Source: JBEHWX01 sp048498995 (GTDB lineage: Bacteria > Bacteroidota > Ignavibacteria > OLB7). Taken from it: 64,000 nucleotides of DNA. The DNA lies in assembly GCA_048498995.1 (NCBI GenBank), contig JBEHWX010000006.1, forward strand, positions 1-64,000, written 5' to 3'. The notes under the pieces are model-generated. The model did no database searches. It was not told the origin of the DNA and saw only the letters and a list, made by a program, of their open reading frames with translations. The position numbers and the translations under genes are program-made. Every line of letters begins with the position of its first letter. The first letter of the stretch is position 1. This document shows, one piece after another, positions 1 to 8,694 of the stretch.

Positions 1-116
1 ACACCGGATGCGCCGACACACCGGATGCGCCGACACACCGGATGCGCCGACACACCGGATGCGCCGACACACCGGATGCGCCGACACACCGGATGCGCCG
101 ACACACCGGATGCGCC
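1..116. repeat. 17-bp tandem repeat, about 6.8 copies
   Basis: The unit acaccggatgcgccgac is repeated perfectly from the first base of the window and breaks down at 115-120. The array probably continues beyond the left edge. The period is not a multiple of three, so the short open frame across it cycles through three reading frames and is not a credible gene. Confidence 0.95.
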
Positions 117-460
117 ACACGCCGGGAGCGTCGACGATCGATGCCGCCTCATGGAGGCGTGACGCCACGCGGTCTGGCGCGTCTCGGGAGGTGAAGGGGA
201 GAAGACATTCGAAAGGATGAGACATTCGGATCGATGGCGGCATCCGCGCGAATGGAACATCCGGGGAATGCAACGTCAGATAGATCAAACATCCGAAGGA
301 TGAGCGGCGCCGGACCGCATGCAACCGGCCGAGCGTCGACTCCGTATCCCGGATATCATGTGTCAGCCCGTCGGTTGTGGCACGAAACTGACAGGGCAAT
401 TCCAGATTTCATTCGATCGTAGAAAGCACTCAGAACGTTATTCGCAGGCAGGAGAACATC
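117..460. other. Intergenic region upstream of htrA, no gene seen
   Basis: After the tandem array I find no open frame with a ribosome binding site and no recognisable protein. The stretch contains scattered variants of an acattcg/acatccg-type word but no regular array. It probably carries the promoter of the HtrA gene, but I could not assign promoter boxes. Confidence 0.5.
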
Positions 461-1984
461 ATGTCCAAGAAGCAGCTGTTTGTCATAAGCGCTCTCATGA
501 TCGTCTGCGTCGCGCTCGGCGCGATTCTCGTCACCGACTTCAACAAGACGCCGTTCGGCTTTGCCGCTCCCGATGCCCAGCTCGGTGCGGTCGCTCCCCC
601 GGTCAATCCATCAGCCGAGGTCAGGAGTCTCAACGACGCCTTCGTTGCCGTGAGTAAAGCGGTGACGCCGCAGGTGGTCAGCATTGTCGTGACATCCAAG
701 GGAACCGTCTCCGATCGCTCGGAGGACGATGAGTTCAATCCCTTCGGCATGTTCGATTTCCCCTCCCCCCGCAACTCTCCGCAGAGAGGCTCGGGCTCGG
801 GTGTCATCATCTCGAGCGAGGGATTCATTCTCACCAATAACCACGTCGTCGATCTCGGATCCTCCGGTACCCTCTCGGTCGAGCTGACCGACGGACGGAA
901 GTTCGACGCCAAGATCATCGGCCGCGATCCGCTGACCGACCTTGCCGTGATCAAGATCGACGCGACCAACCTCCCGGCCGCCGCCTTCGGCAACAGCGAC
1001 GAGGTTCAGGTCGGACAGTTCGTCATCGCCGTCGGCAACCCGCTCGGGCTCAACTCCACCGTCACGCAGGGCATCGTCTCGGCGCTCGGCCGCGGACAGC
1101 TGAACCTGAACCGCGACAAGGAGGGCTACGGCGTCGAGGACTTCATCCAGACGGACGCGGCCATCAACCCGGGGAACTCCGGCGGCGGCCTCTTCGATCT
1201 GCGTGGCGCCCTGGTCGGCATCAACGCCGCCATCGCCACCCGCACCGGTGCCTACGAGGGCTACGGTTTCACGATCCCGATCAACCTGGCCAAGGCTGTC
1301 GCGCTCGACCTGATCGATGACGGCAAGGTCAACCGCGGATATATCGGCGTCAAGATCGCCCCGGTGACCGAGACGCTCGCCAAGGGACTCGGGCTCACCT
1401 CGCGCGACGGCGTGCTCGTTCAGGACGTGGTCGAGGGTGGCGCCGCCGCCTCCGCCGGCCTGAAGCAGGGTGACGTGATCCTCGAGGTCGACGGACACAA
1501 GGTCAACGCGCCGAACCACCTGCAGAGCCTCGTGGCGCAGAAGCGCGCCGGCCAGGCGGTCGACGTGAAGGTCTTCCGCGATGGTCGCACCTTCGACCGC
1601 GCGATCACGCTCCGTCCGCGCACCGAGGAAGAGGACGAAGTCCGCACGGAGCCGACGCGCAACAACGCGAACATCGACAGCGACCGCGAGAGCAATCTCA
1701 AGTTCTCGAACCTCGGCATGGAGGTTCGCGGGCTCGATCCGCAGGTGAAGCGGAGCCGCGGCGTCGATGGCGGCGTGCTGGTGACGCAGCTCGAGGAGTA
1801 CGGCGAGGCGGCCAGCAACGGCCTGATCGAGGGAGATATCATCCTCAGCGTCAACCGCAAGGCGGTCAAGTCGGCGTCCGATTTCCGCGACGCGGTCTCG
1901 AAGGCCGGCGCCGGAGACGTGATGCTGATGCAGGTGAAGGGGCGCGACGGCTCCACCCGCCTGGTGGCTCTCGAGGTGAAGTGA
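461..1984 (+). CDS. htrA: HtrA/DegP-family periplasmic serine protease
   Basis: A trypsin-like S1C protease that degrades or chaperones misfolded envelope proteins. The N-terminus has a signal or anchor helix (about residues 6-24). The protease domain shows the triad: His128 in TNNHVVD, Asp160 in DPLTDLAVIKID and Ser240 in NPGNSGGGL. Two PDZ domains follow, at about 285-385 and 410-505. The length (507 aa) is normal for the Do family. The start is supported by a purine-rich ribosome site (ggcaggag) just upstream. The gene stands alone, is followed by two hairpins and converges on the DUF1015 gene. I see no cytoplasmic sensor or regulator next to it. Confidence 0.95.
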   Translation: MSKKQLFVISALMIVCVALGAILVTDFNKTPFGFAAPDAQLGAVAPPVNPSAEVRSLNDAFVAVSKAVTPQVVSIVVTSKGTVSDRSEDDEFNPFGMFDFPSPRNSPQRGSGSGVIISSEGFILTNNHVVDLGSSGTLSVELTDGRKFDAKIIGRDPLTDLAVIKIDATNLPAAAFGNSDEVQVGQFVIAVGNPLGLNSTVTQGIVSALGRGQLNLNRDKEGYGVEDFIQTDAAINPGNSGGGLFDLRGALVGINAAIATRTGAYEGYGFTIPINLAKAVALDLIDDGKVNRGYIGVKIAPVTETLAKGLGLTSRDGVLVQDVVEGGAAASAGLKQGDVILEVDGHKVNAPNHLQSLVAQKRAGQAVDVKVFRDGRTFDRAITLRPRTEEEDEVRTEPTRNNANIDSDRESNLKFSNLGMEVRGLDPQVKRSRGVDGGVLVTQLEEYGEAASNGLIEGDIILSVNRKAVKSASDFRDAVSKAGAGDVMLMQVKGRDGSTRLVALEVK

Positions 1985-2060
1985 TCCCGATGTAATCCGC
2001 CCTGACGCGGATCGGCGTACACGACCGCGATGTCTTGTTCGTCGCAAGCGATGTTCATAG

Positions 2061-2097
2061 AGGGCGCCCTGAAGAGATCTTCTCCGAGGGGCGCCTT
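2061..2097 (+). terminator. Putative terminator after htrA
   Basis: A stem of agggcgccct against ggggcgcctt (two wobble pairs) encloses a smaller hairpin and is followed by a pyrimidine-rich ttctctgttt. It lies about 75 bases after the htrA stop. Confidence 0.55.
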
Positions 2098-2142
2098 CTC
2101 TGTTTGATCCGGACCCGATCGCCTCCGGCGGCCGGTAACGCA

Positions 2143-2176
2143 ACGGGGCGGACGATGGTAGTATCGTCCGCCCCGT
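2143..2176. terminator. Perfect 14-bp hairpin between convergent genes
   Basis: acggggcggacgat and its exact reverse complement surround a 6-base loop. It sits between htrA (+) and the DUF1015 gene (-) and could terminate either transcript, although neither side has a clear T-run. Confidence 0.6.
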
Positions 2177-2214
2177 AGCATTGTCGCGTTGCCGGTTGTC
2201 CGGCCGTTGCGCCC

Positions 2215-2274
2215 CCTTCGGATCCGTCGCCTTCGGATCCGTTGCCTTCGGATCCGTCGCCTTCGGATCCGTCG
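2215..2274. repeat. 15-bp tandem repeat, 4 copies
   Basis: The unit ccttcggatccgtcg occurs four times head to tail, with one T/C difference in copy two. The array ends a few bases before the stop codon of the minus-strand DUF1015 gene. Confidence 0.95.
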
Positions 2275-2281
2275 CCGGTAC

Positions 2282-3577
2282 TTACCGGGCGTCGTCGAAG
2301 GAGTTGAAGAGAAGTCCGCTGGCGAGCTTCGGATAGAAGAAGGTGCTCTTCTGCGGCATCACCTGGCCGGAGAGCGCCACCTGCTCCACCTGATCCAGGC
2401 GGGTCGGGTTCATCAGCACCACCAGGTTCACCTCCGGACGCTCGGTTGCCTGCAGCGCGTCATCGACCGTCTTGACGTACTCGAGGTTCGTCTGCGCCGC
2501 CTGTGCCTCCTTGTCGATGCCGAGAATCCGCTCCAGGATGAACTCGTGGAGGATGGTGACATCCAGCTCCTTGAGCTGCTCGGAGAGTCCGTCGCCGACC
2601 AGATCGGCCGCGTCGACGCCGGCGCGCAGGCGGGCCACCACCAGGCGATCGTCGGCGGCCAGCAGCAGCGTCGGGCGCTCCGGCTCGGCCTCCAGCTCCA
2701 GCAGCGCCGCGTCCACCGACGGCGGCTCGTGCAGCTCGAAGCTGTCGCGGATCCGGTCGAGCATGGCGGAGAAGTCGAAGGAGGGGAGCGAGTGGATGAT
2801 CCGATGCGTCGGCAGGATCACCAGCCCCGGATCGCTCATCGGCGTCAGGAAGATCATGATCCAGTCCTCCGGCGCCGGCTCGTCGGAGCCGCGCTCGGCG
2901 CGGAGCGCCTTCTGGTAGTTCAGCGCCGTCTCGTAACGGTGATGTCCGTCGACGATGAACACCGGGCGTCCGTCGAGATCCCCCCGCAGATCATCGATCG
3001 GGGCGGCGCTGGTCAGGTGCCAGAGCCGGTGCTCGACGCCGTCGGCATCGGTGGCGACGATCAGCGGCGCGGTCTCGGCGATCGCGCGCAGGCGGCGGCC
3101 GGAGCGGTCGTCGTTGTCCGGGTAGACGCCGAAGATCGGCTCCAGGTTCGCGTGCGTGGCCTCCATCAGCTTCAGGCGATCGGCCTTCGGTCCGCTGAGC
3201 GTCCGCTCGTGCGGCAGGACGATGCCGGCCGAGAAGGGCTCCAGGTGGAGCCGGGAGATGAAGCCGAGCCGGTCGATCCGCTCCCCGGAGACCGGGTGAT
3301 CGAACGACTGGGCATAGACCCAGATGCCCGGGGCGCCATCCCGGATCAGCACGCCGGCCTCGATCCAGTCGCCGAAGAGCTCGGCGGCCGTGTCGTACTT
3401 GGCCGGAGCATCCCCCTCGGGGAGGATGAGGCGCACGACGTTGCGACCGTCCCGTTCGGTAAGCTCGAGGCGCTTCTTCGGGGAGATCACGTCGTACGGC
3501 GGCGCGATCACGGCGCCGAGATCGGGAACGAGGTCCGGATTGTACCGGAGCGGGGTGAATGGAGCGATTGTCGCCAT
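2282..3577 (-). CDS. DUF1015 family protein
   Basis: A 431-aa protein of the DUF1015 family (PF06245), soluble and of unknown biochemical role, widespread in bacteria and often near serine-biosynthesis genes. The start at 3577 gives the typical N-terminus, a Met-Ala followed by IAPFTPLRYNP and then APPYDVISP. Further family signatures are FIVDGHHRYETAL and a C-terminal half ending near KSTFFYPKLASGL. The frame stays open to 3685, but the upstream residues do not look like the family and have no ribosome site, so I prefer the internal start. I see no signal peptide or membrane segment. Confidence 0.9.
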   Translation of the reverse strand: MATIAPFTPLRYNPDLVPDLGAVIAPPYDVISPKKRLELTERDGRNVVRLILPEGDAPAKYDTAAELFGDWIEAGVLIRDGAPGIWVYAQSFDHPVSGERIDRLGFISRLHLEPFSAGIVLPHERTLSGPKADRLKLMEATHANLEPIFGVYPDNDDRSGRRLRAIAETAPLIVATDADGVEHRLWHLTSAAPIDDLRGDLDGRPVFIVDGHHRYETALNYQKALRAERGSDEPAPEDWIMIFLTPMSDPGLVILPTHRIIHSLPSFDFSAMLDRIRDSFELHEPPSVDAALLELEAEPERPTLLLAADDRLVVARLRAGVDAADLVGDGLSEQLKELDVTILHEFILERILGIDKEAQAAQTNLEYVKTVDDALQATERPEVNLVVLMNPTRLDQVEQVALSGQVMPQKSTFFYPKLASGLLFNSFDDAR

Positions 3578-3663
3578 CAGCGGATCAACGAATGCTTTTT
3601 TCTGATTGAACACTATTTTCCCCGGGCCAGTCATCAAACCGATATCACAGAGGAGGCAACGAC

Positions 3664-3873
3664 ATGGCTCGACCGACCCATACAAAGCGGGAACAGCGCT
3701 TCTTGGGAGATGAGAATTCCATGATCGTCCACGATCTCGAGCGCGCTCGGGGAGCGTGCGAGATCGACGAGATACTCGATGAGGGGCGCGGCGTCCGCTT
3801 CGAGCCGGACAAGCTCGAGCAGGCCGAATCGGAGCGTTACCGTCCCTGCCATCGCTGCATCAGCTCGTACTGA
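3664..3873 (+). CDS. Small hypothetical protein ending in a CxxC motif
   Basis: A 69-aa charged protein, mostly predicted helical, with a C-terminal RPCHRC motif that could bind a metal or form a disulfide. It is supported by an excellent ribosome site (gaggagg, 8 bases before the ATG) and a strong downstream hairpin at 3925-3957, so it looks like a genuine single-gene unit. It is divergent from the DUF1015 gene with about 85 bases between the starts. I do not recognise the family. Confidence 0.7.
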   Translation: MARPTHTKREQRFLGDENSMIVHDLERARGACEIDEILDEGRGVRFEPDKLEQAESERYRPCHRCISSY

Positions 3874-3924
3874 TATCCGTTCAACGTCACGACACCAACG
3901 CGTGATCCCGCCCGGGATCCGTTC

Positions 3925-3957
3925 AGGGAGCGGCAAAGATACGCTTTGCCGCTCCCT
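3925..3957 (+). terminator. Rho-independent terminator
   Basis: A 14-bp perfect stem (agggagcggcaaag against ctttgccgctccct) with a 5-base loop is followed by ttccatttt. It closes the small gene that ends at 3873. Confidence 0.85.
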
Positions 3958-4375
3958 TTCCATTTTGGAGCATTCGCAATTCGTGCGATAGTTCGCGATT
4001 TTCCGCGCGTCCCCTCGCCATCCGCCGCCGGCGACGCCCGCCGGCCCCGCCGAATCAGGAAACTTCAGGAGCGCCGCCAACCAAATGCCCCGATGCTCCG
4101 TTATCGAACGGGGGAGAGGAAACTTCGGCACGTTCTCTGCTGACGAAATCTGCGTGCCCGCCCGAGCGGGCGAACTTCCCCCTTCCACACCCCGGTAGCC
4201 AGATCATATCGCGGAGATCCTCCCCGTCTCCGGCGCTCGCGGCGTACCGGCAATGGCATCCGATGACAGCATCAGTCGCATTCATCCTCCTCCGCGCCGG
4301 CCATGAACGCCGGCCGTCAGTGCCGCGCCAGCAGGCGTGCCGATCGCGGAGAAGGTCCTTGCAGGAGTCCAACGT
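3958..4375. other. Intergenic region, no gene seen
   Basis: About 420 bases between the terminator and the outer-membrane gene. No convincing open frame, repeat or RNA was found. The promoter of the 4376-6833 pair should be here. Confidence 0.5.
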
Positions 4376-5236
4376 ATGAAGCGTCTTCTTTTCCCGGCAC
4401 TCTTGATGATGATACCGCTGGCCACGGCGCTCGCCGACCCTCCCGATGAGGACGTGCTTCGTCCCTACTTCGAGGGGAAGCGCCCGTGGTTCTTCGAGCT
4501 CGATGCCGGGATCAACATGAACCTGCTCACCGGCAATCCCGTCTATCGCGAACGGAACGAGTTCGAGGGGATCACCAACGTCTTCGAGCAGGCCACCGGC
4601 ATCTCGCCGCTTGTCGGCCTCTCGGCCGGCTACAACCTCAGCAGCCACGTCGCGCTGGTGCTCCGGGCCGATTACGATCCCCGGTGGACCTCGAACTCCG
4701 CCTCGATGGTCGACACCTGCGTCTTCCGCGACGTCTCCGATCCGACCCTCATCGTCGGTCGCACGCCGCTGTCGACCCAGAAGGAGTTCGGCGTCGATGT
4801 CGATTATCTCTCGATCTCGCTGCTGGGGCGCTTTACGTTCCGCCACCTGTTCATCTATGCCGGACCGTCGTTCGGCATTCCGATCGGCGGACGGACCTAC
4901 GAGACCGATCGCATCACCGACGAGACCGCCAACTGCTCCTACGATCCGACCGACACCACCTCGCCGATGGTCACCTCCGGGGAGATCAACGGCGCGGGAG
5001 CGGCATCGCTCCGGATCGGCGCGCGGATCGGGCTCGGCTATCAGGTGGAGCTCGACCGGAACTGGTCGCTCGTGCCGCAGATCGGCTTCGATTTCGGCCT
5101 CAACAACGTCTACTCCGACGACCAGCCGATGCCCCTGCAGACCGCCAACGGCGCCACCACCGGCGTGGCGACGATCAATCGCGGGCTGCACATTCATTCG
5201 ATTCAGGCGACCATCGGCATTCAGTACCAACTCTGA
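4376..5236 (+). CDS. Outer-membrane beta-barrel protein
   Basis: A 286-aa exported protein. The start at 4376 gives a clean signal peptide (MKRLLFPALLMMIPLATALA, cleavage before DPPDED) and has gcaggag upstream. The mature part alternates hydrophobic and polar residues as in an eight-stranded OmpA/OprF-type barrel, with long loops (for example the Asp/Thr-rich stretch near residues 180-200), and ends in a C-terminal aromatic/hydrophobic strand (GIQYQL). It lies 19 bases before a PD40/OmpA gene, and the two probably form an outer-membrane complex. Substrate or partner is unknown. Confidence 0.75.
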   Translation: MKRLLFPALLMMIPLATALADPPDEDVLRPYFEGKRPWFFELDAGINMNLLTGNPVYRERNEFEGITNVFEQATGISPLVGLSAGYNLSSHVALVLRADYDPRWTSNSASMVDTCVFRDVSDPTLIVGRTPLSTQKEFGVDVDYLSISLLGRFTFRHLFIYAGPSFGIPIGGRTYETDRITDETANCSYDPTDTTSPMVTSGEINGAGAASLRIGARIGLGYQVELDRNWSLVPQIGFDFGLNNVYSDDQPMPLQTANGATTGVATINRGLHIHSIQATIGIQYQL

Positions 5237-5255
5237 GCGAGGCATCGACAGACCT

Positions 5256-6833
5256 ATGCAGACCATACATCGACGTTCGGCTCTCGTGATGTTGATCGTG
5301 GCCTTACTGCTGGCCGCGCCGTTGAGAGCTCAGCAGCCAGGCACCGACGCGCCGCAACGCGCGGACGTGCCGCAGCGCACCGACATCGAGATTCAGCCGC
5401 TGGTGATCAACTCCTCGGATGACGACTTCGCTCCGGTGGCCGTGCGCGGCGAGGAGATGCTCGTCTTCACCTCAGCGCGCTCCGGGCCCTTCGGCAGCGT
5501 CGGCACTCAGCGGATCTGGTTGTCGAACAAGACCGGCTCCGGCTGGAGCATCCCGGTCAGCGCCGGACAGGCGCTCGGCTGGGCCGAGCAGAGCGGCACG
5601 GCCACCCTCACGCCGGATGGCAACTTCATGATCTTCTCGGCCTACGAGTGGGACGACGCGCAGCCGGAGCTCGTCGGATCCGGGCGCACCGATCTCTACT
5701 CGGCCGAGCGGATCGGCGGCGAGTGGCGCAACGTGACCAACCTCGGTCCGACGATCAACAGCCCCTACTGGGATTCGCAGCCGGCGCTCACCACCGACGG
5801 GCGCACTCTCTACTTCGCCAGCGATCGCCCCGGCGGGCTCGGCGGCACCGATATCTGGGTCTCGCGCCGCACCTCCACCGGGTGGACCGCGCCGGTTCCG
5901 CTCGGCGCCCCGGTCAACACGCCGATGGACGACATGGCCCCGACGATCGCGCCGGACGCCAAGACGCTCTTCTTCTCGAGCAAGGGGCATGGCGGGCTCG
6001 GCGGGTTCGACATCTTCGCCGCTCACGGCGGCAATCAGCTCGGCCTCAACTGGGGGATGGTGGAGAACGTCGGCTCGCCGATCAACTCCCCGTCGGACGA
6101 GTACTTCTACGTCTCGATCCCGAACTCCAGGAACAGCTACTTCTCCTCGGATCGGGGAGGGAATCAGGACATCTTCATCGCGTTTCCGAATCCGTTCCCG
6201 CCGGAGGCGCAGGTCACCGTGCAGGGACAGGTGCTCGACGCCAAGACCGGCCGCCCGGTGGCCGCGCAGATCACCGTCACCGACCTGAGCTCCGGCGAGG
6301 TGGTGGCCGATTATCGCACCGACGACCGGAACGGCGACTACTACGTGCTCCTGTCGAAGGGGCGCCGCTACTCGATCACCGCGGAGGCGCCGGACTACAT
6401 CTTCTACTCCGACGAGTATTCGATTCCCCCCTCGGCCGAGGGGAAGAACATCAACAACGACATCCGGCTGAACCGTACCTCCGGCGGATCGACCCGCCTG
6501 CTCGTCTTCTTCGATTACGACAAGAGCGAGTTGAAGGAGGAATCGAAGCCGGATCTGAACCGCGCGATCGCCTTCCTCAAGCAGAACCCGAACATCTCCG
6601 CCGAGATCGCCGGTCATACCGACTCGGTCGGCAGCGCGGCCTATAACAAGAAGCTCTCGCAGGATCGCGCCGAGTCGGTGCGGCAGTATCTGATCAACGG
6701 CGGCGTCGATGCCGGCAGGCTGACCGCGCGCGGCTACGGCGAGGACCAGCCGACCGCCGACAACGGCAATGAGGGAGGGCGCGCGCGCAACCGCCGCGTG
6801 GAGATGCGGGTGATGATGACCGAGCCGAAGTAA
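5256..6833 (+). CDS. PD40 repeat / OmpA C-terminal domain outer-membrane protein (PorE-like)
   Basis: A 525-aa protein with a signal peptide ending LRAQ. WD40-like PD40 beta-propeller repeats cover about residues 40-320, with recurrent SDR.GG / LGG.DI motifs. A carboxypeptidase-regulatory-like domain lies at about 330-405, and a peptidoglycan-binding OmpA domain at about 415-520 (VFFDYDKSEL, AEIAGHTDSVGS, RARNRRVEMRVM). In Bacteroidota, PorE of the type IX secretion machine combines TPR, WD40, CRD and OmpA domains; here the TPR part is absent, so the link is only suggestive. It follows the beta-barrel gene at 4376 in the same operon. The ribosome site is weak. Confidence 0.85.
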   Translation: MQTIHRRSALVMLIVALLLAAPLRAQQPGTDAPQRADVPQRTDIEIQPLVINSSDDDFAPVAVRGEEMLVFTSARSGPFGSVGTQRIWLSNKTGSGWSIPVSAGQALGWAEQSGTATLTPDGNFMIFSAYEWDDAQPELVGSGRTDLYSAERIGGEWRNVTNLGPTINSPYWDSQPALTTDGRTLYFASDRPGGLGGTDIWVSRRTSTGWTAPVPLGAPVNTPMDDMAPTIAPDAKTLFFSSKGHGGLGGFDIFAAHGGNQLGLNWGMVENVGSPINSPSDEYFYVSIPNSRNSYFSSDRGGNQDIFIAFPNPFPPEAQVTVQGQVLDAKTGRPVAAQITVTDLSSGEVVADYRTDDRNGDYYVLLSKGRRYSITAEAPDYIFYSDEYSIPPSAEGKNINNDIRLNRTSGGSTRLLVFFDYDKSELKEESKPDLNRAIAFLKQNPNISAEIAGHTDSVGSAAYNKKLSQDRAESVRQYLINGGVDAGRLTARGYGEDQPTADNGNEGGRARNRRVEMRVMMTEPK

Positions 6834-6840
6834 GCCACGC

Positions 6841-6879
6841 GCGTCGGCCACGGGCGTCGGCCACGGGCGTCGGCCACGG
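6841..6879. repeat. 13-bp tandem repeat, 3 copies
   Basis: The unit gcgtcggccacgg occurs three times directly after the stop of the PD40/OmpA gene, with degenerate partial copies on both sides. Confidence 0.9.
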
Positions 6880-6940
6880 GCGTGGTCCAGGGCATCGGTT
6901 CCTGCCGCCCGAATGATATTTCGTATGAGGGGTCACCAAC

Positions 6941-6974
6941 GAGAACGGGGGACGCGAAAGCGTCCCCCGTTCTC
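6941..6974. terminator. Bidirectional terminator hairpin
   Basis: A perfect 15-bp stem (gagaacgggggacgc) with a gaaa tetraloop lies between the convergent genes ending at 6833 (+) and 7009 (-). Confidence 0.85.
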
Positions 6975-7008
6975 ATGATATACAGAGCGATCGGTTGTCG
7001 GATTCTCG

Positions 7009-7800
7009 TCACCAGCTTCCGGTGGATCCGCCGCCGCCGAAGGATCCGCCTCCTCCGGAGAACCCGCCGCCGCCGCCGAACCCGCCTCCGCCGCCCCCTC
7101 CGAATCCGCCGCCACCCCAGCCTCCGCGACGATTGTTGTTCATCATCTGCGAGGCGATCAGCCAGGGGAGGATGCCGCCGAATCCGCCGCCGCGCGGGCG
7201 CCCTCCGCCGCCACCCCTGAAGATGCCGCGAAGGATGAAGACGATGATGAAGATCGCGATGATCAGGCCGAGGCCGATCCCCTCGGGCTCGTTCGATTTC
7301 GGCTCCCCCTTGTATTCGCCGGCCGCCGCCTTCATCAGCGCCTGGAGCCCCGCCTGAATGCCGCCGAAGTAATCTCCCTGGCGGAACCTGGGCGCGATCT
7401 CCTGGCTGGTGATGCCGGCCGAGATCGCGTCCGGAATCGCCCCCTCCAGACCGTAGCCGGTCTCGGTGCGGATCTTCCGGTCCTTGATCGAGATCAGCAG
7501 GAGCAGGCCGTTGTCCTTTCCCTTCTGGCCGACGTGATTGGCCTCGGCGACCCGGAGCGAATAATCCTCGATCGCCTCTCCTTCGAGCGACGGGACGATC
7601 AGCACCACGAACTGGTTGCTGGTGGAATCCTCATATCTCCGGAGCTGATCCTCGAGCGTGGATCGTTGCTCGGCCGTGAGGACGCTGGCAAGATCGGTTA
7701 CGCGCGTGGCCAGTTGCGGAACCGCGAGCTGAGCGCGGAGCGTCAGCGTCGATGCCAGCAGCAGAAGCGCCAGCGGAGCGAGTGCGCGTCGCGTCGTCAT
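7009..7800 (-). CDS. TPM domain protein (YgcG family) with Gly-rich tail
   Basis: A 263-aa exported membrane protein. It has a signal peptide (ending LRAQ), a TPM domain (PF04536, about residues 30-155: VTDLASVLTAEQR, TGYGLEGAIPDA), a transmembrane helix at about 175-195 (IGLGLIIAIFIIVFILRGIF), and a C-terminal region of some 55 residues made largely of Gly with Phe/Ser and ending STGSW. TPM proteins act in photosystem II repair in plants and have unknown envelope roles in bacteria. It starts 3 bases after the lemA stop, and its ribosome site (ggtggag) lies inside the lemA end. LemA-TPM pairs are common and suggest a shared role. Confidence 0.9.
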   Translation of the reverse strand: MTTRRALAPLALLLLASTLTLRAQLAVPQLATRVTDLASVLTAEQRSTLEDQLRRYEDSTSNQFVVLIVPSLEGEAIEDYSLRVAEANHVGQKGKDNGLLLLISIKDRKIRTETGYGLEGAIPDAISAGITSQEIAPRFRQGDYFGGIQAGLQALMKAAAGEYKGEPKSNEPEGIGLGLIIAIFIIVFILRGIFRGGGGGRPRGGGFGGILPWLIASQMMNNNRRGGWGGGGFGGGGGGGFGGGGGFSGGGGSFGGGGSTGSW

Positions 7801-7803
7801 CGA

Positions 7804-8400
7804 TCAGAACTCCACCTTCGGCGCCGTCTCCGAGCCGGGCGCGCCCTTGAAATACGCCTTCGGACTGAACCCGAATATCCCGGCGAAGATGGCCCCGGGG
7901 AACTGACGCACCTTCATGTTATACGACTGCACATCTTCGTTGAACCGCCTCCGCTCGACGGCGATCCGGTTCTCCGTTCCTTCGAGCTGCGCCTGAAGCT
8001 GGAGGAATCCCTGATCGGCCTTGAGATTCGGATAGTTCTCGGTCACCACCAGCAGCCGGCTGAGCGCGCCGGAGAGCTCGGACTGCGCCTGCTCGAACCG
8101 GCGGAATGCAGCCGTGTCGTTCAGCAGCTCCGGCGTCACGGTCATCTGCGAGACCCGGGCGCGGGCGTTGGTCACCTCGGTGAGCACCTTCTCCTCATGC
8201 TGCGCGTACCCCTTCACCGTCGCGACGAGATTCGGGATCAGGTCGGCGCGGCGCTGATACTGATTCTCCACCTGGCTCCACGCCTGATTCACCTGCTCCT
8301 GGGCGGTAACCAGACCGTTGTAGGATCCACAGCCGGACATCAGCAGAAAGACGACGAGAACCAGACCGATGATGAGGATGATGGTCGAATTGCGTTTCAT
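7804..8400 (-). CDS. lemA: LemA family protein
   Basis: A 198-aa LemA protein: one N-terminal hydrophobic helix followed by a long helical-bundle domain. Recognisable family motifs are NQAWSQVENQYQRRADLIPNL, a downstream VTNARARV and EGTENRIAVERRRFNE. The start at 8400 has gaggaag upstream. The hydrophobic segment ends in LLMSGCG, which fits a lipobox, so this copy may be a lipoprotein where typical LemA is a simple single-pass protein. It forms an operon with the TPM gene downstream. Confidence 0.92.
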   Translation of the reverse strand: MKRNSTIILIIGLVLVVFLLMSGCGSYNGLVTAQEQVNQAWSQVENQYQRRADLIPNLVATVKGYAQHEEKVLTEVTNARARVSQMTVTPELLNDTAAFRRFEQAQSELSGALSRLLVVTENYPNLKADQGFLQLQAQLEGTENRIAVERRRFNEDVQSYNMKVRQFPGAIFAGIFGFSPKAYFKGAPGSETAPKVEF

Positions 8401-8694
8401 GCGCTTCCTCAGCGATTTGTGTGCGTTGAGATCGTCCCCGACATCGGGTGACGGCGTCCGGAGGCTGAGGGGCGGGCACGCCGGCCGGATCCATGTGGGA
8501 GGGTCGCGCGCCAAAAGTATCGAGAACTTCGCATATCCGCCACGCCCCGCGCCGGCGATCCTCACGTGAAATTTCCATGCTCTCCGCGTGCCATCGCACG
8601 ATGGGGAGCGATTTCGATCGCCGGCGGTGCGGTGAAATGCCATCCGGCCCGGCGGCTTCCGGTTGTTGGGCGGAGCGGCCCGGCCGGCGTTCGA

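Noticed and set aside
8..220. Open frame across the 17-bp repeat
   Set aside because: The protein is only the repeat read in rotating frames; no ribosome site or family.
611..2143. Minus-strand open frame of 510 codons opposite htrA
   Set aside because: It is the antisense shadow of htrA; the HtrA triad and PDZ domains settle the coding strand.
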